A stretch of DNA of 35,984 nucleotides from Spirochaetota bacterium. GTDB lineage: Bacteria; Spirochaetota; Spirochaetia; SPDA01; JAJSAL01. The stretch spans positions 1 through 35,984 of the forward strand of contig JAJSAL010000003.1 in the NCBI GenBank assembly GCA_024274705.1. Reading direction: 5' to 3'. Shown here piece by piece: positions 8,344-16,779 of the stretch. Position numbers and translations under genes: made by a program. Each line of letters begins with the position of its first letter. Position 1 is the stretch's first letter. Below the pieces are notes generated by a model that worked only from the letters and a program-made list of their open reading frames with translations, was not told where the DNA came from and ran no database searches.

Positions 8344-9378
8344 TTAGAAATCGAAATTGTCGATATTATCCTTCGTGAATACGGTTGGTGGTCCGGTAAT
8401 TATGATCCGGTTATCGCCGATCTTTTTTTCACCCAGACCGGGTACATCAAACGTCTCACCGTCTTTCGCTTCTATTTCACCTTTTACTAAGCCAATGGCC
8501 AGATAGCCGGCAAGATACCCTTCATCAAAAGGACTCCAGAGAGCGAACGCAGTTACTGTTCCGTTCTTGATAAATCTTCTCATCTGGTTGGGAGTACCAA
8601 GTCCGGTAACCTGCAATTCCGGCGCTCTTCCTGCATTTTCCACTGCCTGGGCGGTTGCTGCAACACCAACTGTCGTAGGAGAAATAATTCCTCTCAAATT
8701 GGGATATTTGAGGAGAAGAGCTTCCGCTTCTGTAAGGCTTTTCTGGGGATCGTCATCGCCATAGACAACATCTACGAGTTTCATCTTGCTGTATTTACTA
8801 TCCTTTAAGGCTTTCTTCATCCCTTCGATCCAGTAATTCTGGTCCGGTGCGTCCGCTGTGGCGCTCAATACCGCTATCTCTCCTTCATAATCAATGAGAG
8901 ATCCCAGCAATTCCACCTGACTGGACCCTGTAATTTCAAAGTCCATCGGCAATACTGCAGCGTGCCTGTAATCTTCACTTCCAGGAATATCCGAATTAAC
9001 GATGAGTACGTAAATACCTTTATCCATTGCCTGCTTGAACACCTGGTTCAGTGCATCCGGACTGTTAGGAGAAATCGCCAGGACATCCACTCCACGCTGG
9101 ATCTGGGCCTTAATGAAAGGTATCTGAGATGTCGCTTCCGCTGTTGCCGGCGCTACCGTGGTAAACTCAAATCCGAGCTCTCCTGCAGCTTTCTCGAAAC
9201 CGCCGATAATTGAATCGAAATAGGGATTCCCGGTGTTCTTGGGGATATAAACGACCTTTATGGTTTCCTTACCCCCTGCCGTGCCGGATTCCTGTTTTCC
9301 ACCCGCAAACACATTCACTGAAATGAGAACAGTTAAAATTAGTACAATTATTATCCTTGATGTAGTTTTTGTAAACAT
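8344..9378 (-). CDS. RhaS/LsrB-family periplasmic sugar-binding protein
   Basis: A 344-residue type I periplasmic binding protein. The signal peptide is predicted to be cleaved after VFA (residue 25), leaving the GGKQE tail common in spirochaetal binding proteins. The body (ISPTTVGVAATAQ, GLGTPNQMRRFIKNG, and the C-terminal KDNIDNFDF) resembles the rhamnose-binding RhaS and autoinducer-2-binding LsrB group. The start ATG has AGGAG 6 nt upstream. It is the last transport gene of the ATPase-permease-permease-binding protein order. No rhamnose isomerase, kinase or aldolase is present in the window, so rhamnose itself is not established. Another deoxy-sugar, sugar acid or hydroxylated compound is possible. 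The MoaD-AOR1 pair follows on the same strand. Confidence 0.9.
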   Translation of the reverse strand: MFTKTTSRIIIVLILTVLISVNVFAGGKQESGTAGGKETIKVVYIPKNTGNPYFDSIIGGFEKAAGELGFEFTTVAPATAEATSQIPFIKAQIQRGVDVLAISPNSPDALNQVFKQAMDKGIYVLIVNSDIPGSEDYRHAAVLPMDFEITGSSQVELLGSLIDYEGEIAVLSATADAPDQNYWIEGMKKALKDSKYSKMKLVDVVYGDDDPQKSLTEAEALLLKYPNLRGIISPTTVGVAATAQAVENAGRAPELQVTGLGTPNQMRRFIKNGTVTAFALWSPFDEGYLAGYLAIGLVKGEIEAKDGETFDVPGLGEKKIGDNRIIITGPPTVFTKDNIDNFDF

Positions 9379-9458
9379 CTTGCTCCTTCCTTATGTATTT
9401 GATTTATTTACAATAGCTTTAGAATCTGTATGTATCACCTCCTTCCTTTCTCTGGATT

Positions 9459-9476
9459 CCATCACCTCTGTGATGG
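9459..9476 (-). other. intercistronic hairpin before the binding-protein gene
   Basis: CCATCAC and GTGATGG form a 7-bp perfect stem with a 4-nt loop between the second permease and the binding-protein gene. No T-run follows on the minus strand. It may stabilise the 5' end of a processed binding-protein message. An AAGGAGG ribosome-site-like stretch further downstream has no convincing ORF behind it. Confidence 0.5.
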
Positions 9477-9496
9477 TACGATCATGCCTACTAAAG

Positions 9497-10504
9497 CTAT
9501 CTGTTTCTCTTGCTGTATAGATAATTTGAAATAATGATAGATGAAATGAGCAGAGTTCCCAGCACAGCCAGCTGATTTTCAATCTTTATATTTGCCACGC
9601 TCATTCCAGTCCTCAAAATTACGAGAACAAAAAATGCAACAAATGTTCCCAAAATCGAACCCTTTCCGCCGTTGATATCGGTACCGCCTAGCAGTACGAT
9701 AGTTACTACATCCAGAAGGCCCTCCGAAGCCAGATTATACCGGGCTACCCCCAGCCGGGATATCATCATGATACCGCCCAGAGCGGACATAAGTCCGGAG
9801 AAGGAGAACAGCAACAATTTCAACCGTTTTGAACGAATTCCTGAATACACGGCAACCTGTTCATTGGTGCCGACGGCATACACTTTTCTACCGAAAATAG
9901 TAAAAGACAACACGAATGCAGCTATCACTGAGAGTACAATGAAGATTATGAGCGGTACAGGAATGATATTGAACACCAGCCTCATATCGATTCCGAAAAA
10001 CCATTCCGGAAAGTGCCCTATCGATAGATCTCCCATGATAATCTGTGCGATTCCACGAAACAGCGCCAGGGTCCCGATAGTAACAATGATTGACGGCAAC
10101 CCGATATATGCGACAAGGTAACCGTTAAAGGCGCCCAGAAGAACTCCACAAGCCAGCCCTATGATCACGGCCAGGATCATAGGGGTTCCAAGGCTGAACG
10201 TTTTTGCCGCAACACACGCCACGAGAACCATCATGGAGGTTACAGATAAATCGATTTCTCCGGAAATTACGATAAACGTAAGGACAAGTGCGACAATCCC
10301 ATATTCGACAAGCCAGGATGTGGAATCCAGGATAAACCGGAAATCAGCAAAATAGGGGGAAAGAATAAGACTGAGAATAAGACTGAAAAGAAAAATAAAA
10401 ATAGTACCGACTTCCGGGTGTAATAACGCATCTCTTATTTTTCGTTTAAATGACCTGTTTCCGGCGGTATTCACCGCGCCTTCTGTATTTTCACCTTCCA
10501 GCAT
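9497..10504 (-). CDS. ABC transporter permease, RhaQ/RbsC type
   Basis: A 335-residue polytopic membrane protein of the CUT2 (ribose/rhamnose) permease family. It has a long cytoplasmic N-terminus, about eight to ten hydrophobic segments, and the conserved GEIDLSVTSMM and LLGGTDINGGKGSILGTF segments. It starts 4 bp after the other permease's stop (AGGAGA lies in the stop region), so the two are clearly co-transcribed. It forms the channel heterodimer with the 10509-11525 product and is powered by the 11500-13026 ATPase. The binding-protein gene follows after a 118-bp spacer containing a hairpin. Confidence 0.93.
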   Translation of the reverse strand: MLEGENTEGAVNTAGNRSFKRKIRDALLHPEVGTIFIFLFSLILSLILSPYFADFRFILDSTSWLVEYGIVALVLTFIVISGEIDLSVTSMMVLVACVAAKTFSLGTPMILAVIIGLACGVLLGAFNGYLVAYIGLPSIIVTIGTLALFRGIAQIIMGDLSIGHFPEWFFGIDMRLVFNIIPVPLIIFIVLSVIAAFVLSFTIFGRKVYAVGTNEQVAVYSGIRSKRLKLLLFSFSGLMSALGGIMMISRLGVARYNLASEGLLDVVTIVLLGGTDINGGKGSILGTFVAFFVLVILRTGMSVANIKIENQLAVLGTLLISSIIISNYLYSKRNR

Positions 10505-10508
10505 CTAT

Positions 10509-11525
10509 CTACATTCTCCTGACTTTATTCTGAGCGATCTGCTGTTGAATCGATTTATCTATAAGAAGAGCGCTTATAATAATGATTCCGTAGGTAGCCT
10601 GCTGCCAGAATGCTGAAATACCCAGCACGGTGAGAGCGGTATTTACAATACCCAGCAGGATACACCCTATAATGGTTCCAATGACGGATCCCAGGCCACC
10701 GGCAACGGAAGTACCGCCGATTACTGTAGCCGCAATTACCACGAACTCGAATCCGACTCCGGTCTGTGCAGGATTTACATATCCATACCTGGATGCATAC
10801 ATGATACCGGCGAATCCTGCGCATGCTCCGGAAATGGAAAAAACAAGGAGTAATACATTGTCTACGTTTATACCTCTGAGGATAGAAGCCCTGCTATTAC
10901 TCCCTATAGCGTATATTTCCCTTCCTATGTGGGTATGTTTCATAAAGAAGTGATTAATCAGCACAATTACTGCAACGATGACGACTATCCAGGGTATAAT
11001 TATAGGTGAGGTCTGAGAAATCTCTATCAGTTTAACAGGAATATAATTAGGATCGATCTGCCTTCCTCCGGATACGATAAAAAGTAATCCTCTATAGATA
11101 CTCAGCGTCCCAAGGGTAACAATAATTGATGGAAGCTTGATTCGGGTTATCAGAAACCCGTTGAGGAAACCCAGTGCGGCACCGATAACCGTTCCGAGCA
11201 GAAAGGAAAGGGCCACGGAAAACTCATTATTCTGAATGAATATCATGCCTACACAGATCCCGCTGAATCCAACAATAGAGCCTACAGAGAGATCGATATT
11301 CTTGGTAATAATCACCATCATCTCACCCATTGCCACCACAACAATGAGGGGGATATACAGCATGATGCTCCTGATATTGTCGTATGAAGCGTAACGGGGT
11401 TCAATAATCGTTATGATGATAAACGCCAGAACCGCGAATCCGGCAACACCGATTTCCCTGAATTTGTATAATCTCTGTAAAGGTTTTATTTTTTTGTTAT
11501 TATTCTGCTGATCCGCTGTCATCAC
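10509..11525 (-). CDS. ABC transporter permease, RhaP/RbsC type
   Basis: A 338-residue CUT2-family membrane permease with the family segments KNIDLSVGSIVGF and IGGTSVAGGLGSVIGT. Its start overlaps the last 26 bp of the ATPase gene, implying translational coupling. By position directly after the ATPase it corresponds to RhaP in RhaS-T-P-Q type systems. The substrate follows the binding protein at 8344 and is not certain. There is no sign of frameshift or truncation. Confidence 0.93.
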   Translation of the reverse strand: MMTADQQNNNKKIKPLQRLYKFREIGVAGFAVLAFIIITIIEPRYASYDNIRSIMLYIPLIVVVAMGEMMVIITKNIDLSVGSIVGFSGICVGMIFIQNNEFSVALSFLLGTVIGAALGFLNGFLITRIKLPSIIVTLGTLSIYRGLLFIVSGGRQIDPNYIPVKLIEISQTSPIIIPWIVVIVAVIVLINHFFMKHTHIGREIYAIGSNSRASILRGINVDNVLLLVFSISGACAGFAGIMYASRYGYVNPAQTGVGFEFVVIAATVIGGTSVAGGLGSVIGTIIGCILLGIVNTALTVLGISAFWQQATYGIIIISALLIDKSIQQQIAQNKVRRM

Positions 11526-13026
11526 CCTTACCTTGTAATGTCCGGGTAGCTGCCATCATAATCGAATGGTCGCTCATCGTGGACCGGTCAAATCTTCCCG
11601 TGATTATTCCTTCCTTCATTACCAGGACTTTATCGCTTAAAGCCAGTATCTCCGGTAATTCCGAAGAAATCATGATAATCCCTTTACCCTGAGCTGCTAA
11701 CTCATTGATCACTCTATACACTTCTTCCTTCGCTCCAACATCGATTCCCCTTGTGGGTTCATCGAGGATAAGCACTTCAGGTTCCGGTATCAGCCATTTT
11801 GCCAGTAAAACTTTCTGCTGGTTTCCTCCTGATAGTTCCTGTACTTCCTGTTTCACACCACGCAGTTGGATATTAAACTGTTTTCTGAATTTTTCCGCTA
11901 TTTCTATTTCAGTGTTTTGATCAACAATTCCGTATTTCGATATGAGCTCCGGAACAGTAAATGAAATATTGCTGCACGTACTGAACGGAAGAAACAATCC
12001 TTCGTTCTGCCTGTCTTCCGGAAGATACGATATGCCGTACTTGATGGCATCATCAGGTTTCTTTATCGTAATCGCTTTACCGTGGAGCATGATCCGGCCG
12101 GAATCGATGGGGGTTATCCCGAAAATACTACGAGCGACTTCCGATCTGCCTGCACCGACAAGACCAGCAATGCCCAGAATCTCTCCTTTATGAACAGTAA
12201 AAGAAATGTCTTTGAAAACTCCCCGCAATGATATGTTTTCAACCGAAAACACCGTTTCCCCGACTTCAACAGCGGTTTTCTGAATATGTTCAGCCATGGT
12301 CCTGCCGATCATGTGACGGATAAGTTTATGTTTTGTAAGGTCGGCACGTGCCCAGGTTCCTACTTTTCTACCATCCCTTAATACGGTGATGGTATCTGCG
12401 ATTTCAAGGACCTCATCCAGCCTGTGACTGATAAAAACAAAAGAAGTCCCCGATTCCCGCAGCCTTCTGACGATATCGAACAGTTTGCCGGCTTCTTCCG
12501 GTGTAAGGGCGGCGGTGGGCTCATCCATGATGATGGTTTTTGCGTGCTGAGACAGTGCGCTGATGATCTCCACCATCTGCTGATCCGCGATGGAAACATT
12601 CTTCATCTTTTCTTTCGGACTGAGATGAACATCCAGGGCCTTCAAGTAATTCTCTGCTTCGATGTACATCTGTTTACGGTCGATAAAGATTTTTCTCCTG
12701 TTCCGCGTGTGACCGATAAAAATATTCTCCGTTACATTCAGATCCGTGAAGATGAGGGGTTCCTGGTGAATCAGGGCGATTCCTAAATCCCGGGCAATCT
12801 GCGGAGAAGTGATACTGCACAACCTGTTATTGATGCGTATCTCTCCTTTGGTAGGTTCATAAACGCCGCCTATAATCTTCATCAGGGTTGATTTACCGGC
12901 ACCGTTTTCTCCAACAACGGCATGTATTTCTCCAGGCAGCACCACGAAATCTATATCCCGCAGAACATATACATTATTGAAATCTTTTGAGATTCCCTTG
13001 GTCTCCACCAGTGGGCGGCCTGCCAT
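11500..13026 (-). CDS. sugar ABC transporter ATP-binding protein, RhaT/RbsA type (two ABC domains)
   Basis: A 508-residue protein with two fused ABC domains. Domain 1 has Walker A GENGAGKST, a degenerate signature (VSIADQQM) and Walker B IIMDEPTAAL. Domain 2 has a degenerate Walker A (GLVGAGRSE), a canonical signature LSGGNQQKV and Walker B LILDEPTRGID. This asymmetry is usual for ribose/rhamnose-type ATPases. ATG 13026 has AGGAG 6 nt upstream. It is the first gene of the leftward transport operon and has its own predicted promoter (13060-13088) whose -10 is buried in a regulator palindrome (13043-13068). The FadR-type regulator gene ends 80 bp upstream. Confidence 0.95.
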   Translation of the reverse strand: MAGRPLVETKGISKDFNNVYVLRDIDFVVLPGEIHAVVGENGAGKSTLMKIIGGVYEPTKGEIRINNRLCSITSPQIARDLGIALIHQEPLIFTDLNVTENIFIGHTRNRRKIFIDRKQMYIEAENYLKALDVHLSPKEKMKNVSIADQQMVEIISALSQHAKTIIMDEPTAALTPEEAGKLFDIVRRLRESGTSFVFISHRLDEVLEIADTITVLRDGRKVGTWARADLTKHKLIRHMIGRTMAEHIQKTAVEVGETVFSVENISLRGVFKDISFTVHKGEILGIAGLVGAGRSEVARSIFGITPIDSGRIMLHGKAITIKKPDDAIKYGISYLPEDRQNEGLFLPFSTCSNISFTVPELISKYGIVDQNTEIEIAEKFRKQFNIQLRGVKQEVQELSGGNQQKVLLAKWLIPEPEVLILDEPTRGIDVGAKEEVYRVINELAAQGKGIIMISSELPEILALSDKVLVMKEGIITGRFDRSTMSDHSIMMAATRTLQGKGDDSGSAE

Positions 13027-13042
13027 TTATACTCCTGTTTGT

Positions 13043-13068
13043 TGGTAATATATCATGATATCTTACCT
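13043..13068. promoter_or_regulatory. GntR/FadR-type operator, site C
   Basis: TGGTAATATAT-CATG-ATATCTTACCT is an imperfect palindrome. It is the third member of a set with sites at 13825-13850 and 15901-15930, all sharing the half-site TGGTAAGATAT. It covers the predicted -10 of the transport operon, which suggests repression. Confidence 0.7.
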
Positions 13069-13088
13069 TCCATAATGTTACCTGTCAA
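13060..13088 (-). promoter_or_regulatory. sigma70-type promoter of the transport/AOR1 operon
   Basis: On the minus strand TTGACA (13083-13088), a 17-bp spacer and TAAGAT (13060-13065) precede the ATPase gene. The -35 is half of a perfect 12-bp palindrome, TGTCAATTGACA (13083-13094). The -10 lies inside operator site C. Confidence 0.65.
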
Positions 13089-13106
13089 TTGACAATATCT
13101 TTCCGT

Positions 13107-13817
13107 TTATACACCGTTCATGCTCCGAAAACCCTGTTCTGTTGTCTCAAGATGATCAGCTATTGCATCTGCCGCTGCCTTCTCATCTCCTTTTTTCAAT
13201 GCATAATAGATTTCTTCGTGTCCTTTGACAGTTTTTTCCATACCGACGAGTTTTATACTTTTCATCCTCGATTCCCTCAATAAATCATACACTGATCCCA
13301 TCATTATTTCGAAAACGATATTCCCGCTTGCCTTTACGAGAAGGTTGTGAAATTCAATATCCATATTCACGGAAGCATCGAAGTCATCCATGTTATCCTT
13401 CATCTTTATTACCAGTTCGTGCAGTTCCTGCAACTGCTGTTTGGTGATCTTCCTGACCACCAGGTGAACAATCCTGTTTTCCAGGATTCTCCTCGCCTCA
13501 ATCAGGTCCAGTAAAGCCTTTTTATTCCTCTTAAGAGTCAACGCCATCAGTTCCGAAACCTTTTGGGTGGAAGGTTCCGCAACCCGGGGGCGTTTTCCCT
13601 GCTCAATGATGATCAGTCCCTGGGTCTGTGCCACTCTCAAGGCTTCCCTCAGGCTGAAGCGGCTCACACCTAACCTGGCTGCAAACTCCCGCTCAGGCGG
13701 AATGTGCATACCCGGTTTCAGTTCGTTGGTAAAAATCAGGTCATGCAGGGTCTTCACGATTTGATCGATTGTCCCCCCGGAATCTATCGGTTTTATCATC
13801 CCTGCTTCATATCCCAT
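13107..13817 (-). CDS. GntR-family transcriptional regulator, FadR/FCD type
   Basis: A 236-residue regulator (230 if ATG 13799 is used) with an N-terminal winged helix (PPEREFAARLGVSRFSLREALR) and an all-helical FCD ligand-binding domain from about residue 90. FCD domains usually bind small carboxylic acids through a metal. It is closely similar to the regulator at 15952-16635, and both sit among the same palindromic operators. Neither possible start has a clear ribosome site. The predicted promoter (13824-13852) puts transcription near 13817, so a leaderless start is possible, while ATG 13799 matches where paralog similarity begins. It most likely represses itself, the transport operon and perhaps the LarA operon. 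Confidence 0.93.
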   Translation of the reverse strand: MGYEAGMIKPIDSGGTIDQIVKTLHDLIFTNELKPGMHIPPEREFAARLGVSRFSLREALRVAQTQGLIIIEQGKRPRVAEPSTQKVSELMALTLKRNKKALLDLIEARRILENRIVHLVVRKITKQQLQELHELVIKMKDNMDDFDASVNMDIEFHNLLVKASGNIVFEIMMGSVYDLLRESRMKSIKLVGMEKTVKGHEEIYYALKKGDEKAAADAIADHLETTEQGFRSMNGV

Positions 13818-13823
13818 TGCCCC

Positions 13824-13852
13824 ATGGTAAGATATCCAGATATCTATGTCAA
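13824..13852 (-). promoter_or_regulatory. regulator promoter with operator site A between -35 and -10
   Basis: On the minus strand TTGACA (13847-13852), a 17-bp spacer and TACCAT (13824-13829) form a sigma70-type promoter. Operator site A, TGGTAAGATAT-CCAG-ATATCTATGTC (13825-13850), lies across the whole promoter. Its left half-site is perfect and its right one degenerate. This arrangement suggests autoregulation. Confidence 0.6.
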
Positions 13853-13860
13853 GACTTTTT

Positions 13861-14607
13861 TCAATCCATTACCAGCCCGCCGTTTACATCCACGGTCTCC
13901 CCGGTAATGTATGCCGCTTTATCAGAACTGAGAAACCATATGACTTCCGCTACTTCCGTGGGCGTTCCATACCGCTTGAGGGGTATTTTCTGTATAAATG
14001 AAGTATTGGTCTCCTTTCCCCATTCATCAGTCATTGCAGTTGCGATCGGTCCGGGACACACACAGTTTACCCTGATGTTGTGGGGAGCTCCGAAAAGAGC
14101 GAGAGATTTCGTCAGGCAGATGATGGCTGCCTTGGAAGACGAATAGTGTGCACCTACCGCCACACCGCCTATCTTTCCCGCAGCGGATGCAATATTGATA
14201 ATACAGCCGGACTTACGGGGGACCATATATTTCAACGCATACTGAGAGCAGAAAAAGGACGCCCGGAGATTAATATTGAGCACCGTGTCCCATTCTTCAA
14301 AGGTGATATCCTGTACCGGGGTCCGGCTGGAAATGCCCGCACAGTTGACCAGAATATCGATTTTATTATACTGTTCCACCGTTTCTGAAAACAGGTTGAT
14401 GATATCGTTTTGTTTCAGTAAATCCGTTTTAATGAACAGAACATTAAAGCCGCTATCCTTCAGTTCCTTCTCCACGGCAGTTCCTGCAGATGGATTATAA
14501 TCTGCGATAACCACGGAACATCCATGGGACCCAAGCATGCGGGCAGCTTCTTTTCCGATATCTCCGGCACCGCCGGTTATAACTGCGACAGGTTCTTGAT
14601 TACTCAT
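13861..14607 (-). CDS. SDR-family NAD(P)-dependent dehydrogenase (FabG-like)
   Basis: A 248-residue classical short-chain dehydrogenase. It has cofactor motif TGGAGDIG (11-18), NCAG (88-91) and catalytic S141, Y155 and K159 (YSSSK). It should interconvert a hydroxyl and a keto group on a small metabolite. The acidic residue after beta-2 (IADYN) favours NAD over NADP. Its start overlaps the LarA-like gene stop by 8 bp, so the two are translated from one message. Together they look like a racemase plus dehydrogenase for a 2-hydroxy acid or sugar acid. The exact substrate is unknown; FabG in fatty-acid synthesis is unlikely given the context. Confidence 0.92.
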   Translation of the reverse strand: MSNQEPVAVITGGAGDIGKEAARMLGSHGCSVVIADYNPSAGTAVEKELKDSGFNVLFIKTDLLKQNDIINLFSETVEQYNKIDILVNCAGISSRTPVQDITFEEWDTVLNINLRASFFCSQYALKYMVPRKSGCIINIASAAGKIGGVAVGAHYSSSKAAIICLTKSLALFGAPHNIRVNCVCPGPIATAMTDEWGKETNTSFIQKIPLKRYGTPTEVAEVIWFLSSDKAAYITGETVDVNGGLVMD

Positions 14608-15877
14608 TATGCAGCTCCTTCCTGATCAGCATTTTGGGCGAATTTTTCAAAACCACGATATCAGGTGATGCATCCGTCACGGTAAGGGCACATTCAAATG
14701 CTTCCTGAACATCACCTGCCCAGCGGAACCCCACCCTTTCCGCGTCCTGTTTCGAAATTCCCGGTGAAACGATGATGAGCTGTGCTTTTTCAACAACTGC
14801 CGCGCTTACCTGGTACATGTGCACACCCACGACTTTGCGGACTGCCTTCTCTCTGACCAGTTCTTTTATCTTCCGGTGTGTCCGGTATCCGAATTCCTTA
14901 ATCTCATGTTCATGGGTAATACTCAGCCCCTCTTCACAGGGAGTAACCAGGATGATGACACCGTTTTTCTGAACGATCCCACCTGCCGTATCCAACGCTT
15001 TGTTTGCCTGCCAGAATTCGTTATCAAAGGGATAGCTGTCCGCAATAACGATGTCGTACTCTTTCTCTACTTTTACTCCGAAAACATCCAGAGCGGTTTC
15101 GCAGCCGGCCCTGTGTGCTTCTATCATATCCCCGGCAACAGCAGCGACAATGGTGTTTGTGGCGTCTGTTATCACATTGACGATAAAATCCAGGCCTGCT
15201 TTACCGGCCAGGGCATCTATGGACACCCTGATAGGATTGTCACGTATACCTATGACGCTCTCTGAGGGAACATCGATCCGGGTCCAGTGCATTTCATCAA
15301 CTGTTTTTTCTCCGCTCAAACCGGGAATGAGGATTTTTCCGCCGCCGGTGAAGCCGCATATTTCAATAGGCATAATGGACCCGATTCCAATAACCAGATC
15401 CGCGGTTTTTACCTTCCTGTTGATCCATACAGGGGCACCCTGTTCGGTATCCCCTATATACTCGAGATTACCGTGGTCTTTCCAGTCGTGGTTATACACC
15501 GGATAGTTATCCACTATCTCTATTCCGAGTTTTGCAATCATTTCATCCCGCGTCATAAACCGGTGGGTCCCAAGAGCGACCATGAATGAAATGTGTTCCC
15601 CCCTGACTCCGGCCGCCTCCAGCTCATTAAGCACCAGGGAGATAAACCGGTAAACCGGGGTCGGCCTGGTAATATCATCAACAACAATCAGTACATTCGT
15701 TTTACCGTCTGCGATCTCCCGCAGTGCAGGAGAACCGATCGGATGGCTCAGAGCATTACGTACAACCTCCTCCTCGCTGCCGCTTCTGTCATAATCTGGC
15801 AGGCACAGAATATCCGGATTGTACGAGTCTGGTATATCAAGACTTTTGACATTTTGGTAGGGAAAATCTATAATCAT
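14600..15877 (-). CDS. larA: LarA-family nickel-pincer racemase/epimerase
   Basis: A 425-residue protein of the lactate racemase (LarA, DUF2088) family, which uses a nickel-pincer nucleotide bound to a lysine to racemise or epimerise 2-hydroxy acids. Visible family motifs are DDITRPTP (67-74), ALGTH (His105), GGGKILIPG (Lys181, the cofactor-bearing position) and MHW (His197). The position corresponding to the second catalytic His of lactate racemase, in the segment before GGGK (here PIEICGF), is not His. The substrate may therefore differ from lactate. Family members acting on malate, sugar acids and other hydroxy acids are known. It starts at ATG 15877 with AAGG upstream, and its promoter carries operator site B. 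The cofactor-making genes larB, larC and larE are not in the window. Confidence 0.9.
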   Translation of the reverse strand: MIIDFPYQNVKSLDIPDSYNPDILCLPDYDRSGSEEEVVRNALSHPIGSPALREIADGKTNVLIVVDDITRPTPVYRFISLVLNELEAAGVRGEHISFMVALGTHRFMTRDEMIAKLGIEIVDNYPVYNHDWKDHGNLEYIGDTEQGAPVWINRKVKTADLVIGIGSIMPIEICGFTGGGKILIPGLSGEKTVDEMHWTRIDVPSESVIGIRDNPIRVSIDALAGKAGLDFIVNVITDATNTIVAAVAGDMIEAHRAGCETALDVFGVKVEKEYDIVIADSYPFDNEFWQANKALDTAGGIVQKNGVIILVTPCEEGLSITHEHEIKEFGYRTHRKIKELVREKAVRKVVGVHMYQVSAAVVEKAQLIIVSPGISKQDAERVGFRWAGDVQEAFECALTVTDASPDIVVLKNSPKMLIRKELHNE

Positions 15878-15900
15878 CAGTACCTTAAAAAAAGTCTTGT

Positions 15901-15930
15901 GATGGCAACATATTATAATATCTTACCATC
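15901..15930. promoter_or_regulatory. GntR/FadR-type operator, site B (divergent region)
   Basis: GATGGCAACATAT-TATA-ATATCTTACCATC is a 30-bp palindrome with only two mismatched pairs. It shares the half-site of sites A and C. It lies between the divergent LarA-like and GntR genes and could control both. Confidence 0.75.
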
Positions 15931-15949
15931 AATAGGGCGGGGGAGTCAA
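15920..15949 (-). promoter_or_regulatory. promoter of the larA-SDR operon
   Basis: On the minus strand TTGACT (15944-15949), an 18-bp spacer and TAAGAT (15920-15925) precede the LarA-like gene. The -10 hexamer is identical to that of the transport operon and again lies inside the operator palindrome. Confidence 0.55.
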
Positions 15950-15951
15950 CT

Positions 15952-16635
15952 ATTAATATCAAGAAAATAGAAGCCTCGGATAAAATTGAAATGATTATCC
16001 GGACGATCCACAGTTATATCCTTGACGGTAAACTGAAACCCGGATCGGAGCTGCCGCCGGAACGCGTTTTTGCGGAACAGCTGGGAGTAAGCAGGTTCAG
16101 CCTGAGGGAAGCCTTGAGAGCGGCCCAGGTACAGGGCTTGATAGAAATACGTAAGGGGAAACGGCCGAGAGTGTCTGAACCTACATCGAATGCCGCCGCT
16201 GATGTAATAGCACTGACTTTGAAAAGGAAAAAGCGCACCCTTCTGGACCTCATCGAAGTACGGATGGCCATTGAGACAGAAGTAGCAAAAAAAGCCGCCT
16301 CAAAAGCGACAGCCCGGGACATCCTGGAACTCGAAGAAACAATACACAGCATCAGGAACAATCCCGACGACCATAACCTCTGCATCCGGGAAGATATAAA
16401 GTTCCACGAAATACTGATGAGAGTGACGGAAAACCCCATATTCGCGATTATGATCGGCCCCCTTACGGAACTGCTCAGAGAATCGAGGATGAAGACCATA
16501 CAATCCGGTGTGGATCATATCGTCCAGGGACACGGTAATGTATTAAAAGCTATCCGCAACCGGGACCCGGACCGGGCGCACCAGGCCATGCGGGAACACC
16601 TGGAGATGGCTGAGAAGGATATCAAGAAGCCTTAA
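15952..16635 (+). CDS. GntR-family transcriptional regulator, FadR/FCD type (possible ATT start)
   Basis: The protein has the winged helix (PPERVFAEQLGVSRFSLREALR) and FCD domain of the FadR group, and is closely similar to the regulator at 13107-13817. The first ATG (15991) gives 214 residues but has no ribosome site. Similarity to the paralog continues upstream of it: IKKIEASDKIEMI here against MIKPIDSGGTIDQI there. A GGGGGAG ribosome site (15939-15945) lies 6 nt before an ATT codon at 15952, and no ATG, GTG or TTG is suitably placed. An AUU start is therefore proposed, giving about 227 residues. A mutated former ATG is the alternative. The gene is divergent from the LarA-SDR operon and shares operator site B. 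Its ligand is probably a hydroxy or sugar acid. Confidence 0.88.
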   Translation: MNIKKIEASDKIEMIIRTIHSYILDGKLKPGSELPPERVFAEQLGVSRFSLREALRAAQVQGLIEIRKGKRPRVSEPTSNAAADVIALTLKRKKRTLLDLIEVRMAIETEVAKKAASKATARDILELEETIHSIRNNPDDHNLCIREDIKFHEILMRVTENPIFAIMIGPLTELLRESRMKTIQSGVDHIVQGHGNVLKAIRNRDPDRAHQAMREHLEMAEKDIKKP

Positions 16636-16650
16636 ACAGCAACTGTTTAA
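16632..16650. terminator. weak hairpin at the end of the GntR gene
   Basis: TTAAACAG and CTGTTTAA form a perfect 8-bp stem with a 3-nt loop and include the stop codon. No T-run directly follows, so it may be only a transcript end or RNA-stability hairpin between two convergent genes. Confidence 0.4.
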
Positions 16651-16779
16651 CAGGAGATGGATTTTTAACTTCCGAAATCGACGACATTATGTTCATGAAG
16701 CAGTGGTATTTTGACCCCTAAAGGAACAAATCAACCTGGGCCGAGTACCAGTCCTGCCACACCCTTCTCCCTTTCTGCG

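Noticed and set aside
9391-9582. Short minus-strand ORF before the binding-protein gene, with an AAGGAGG stretch inside it
   Set aside because: It overlaps the permease 3' end, and no start codon at proper spacing follows the AAGGAGG.
8344-13026. Firm assignment of the importer to rhamnose or autoinducer-2
   Set aside because: Family resemblance alone does not fix the ligand, and no rhamnose or Lsr catabolic genes are present.
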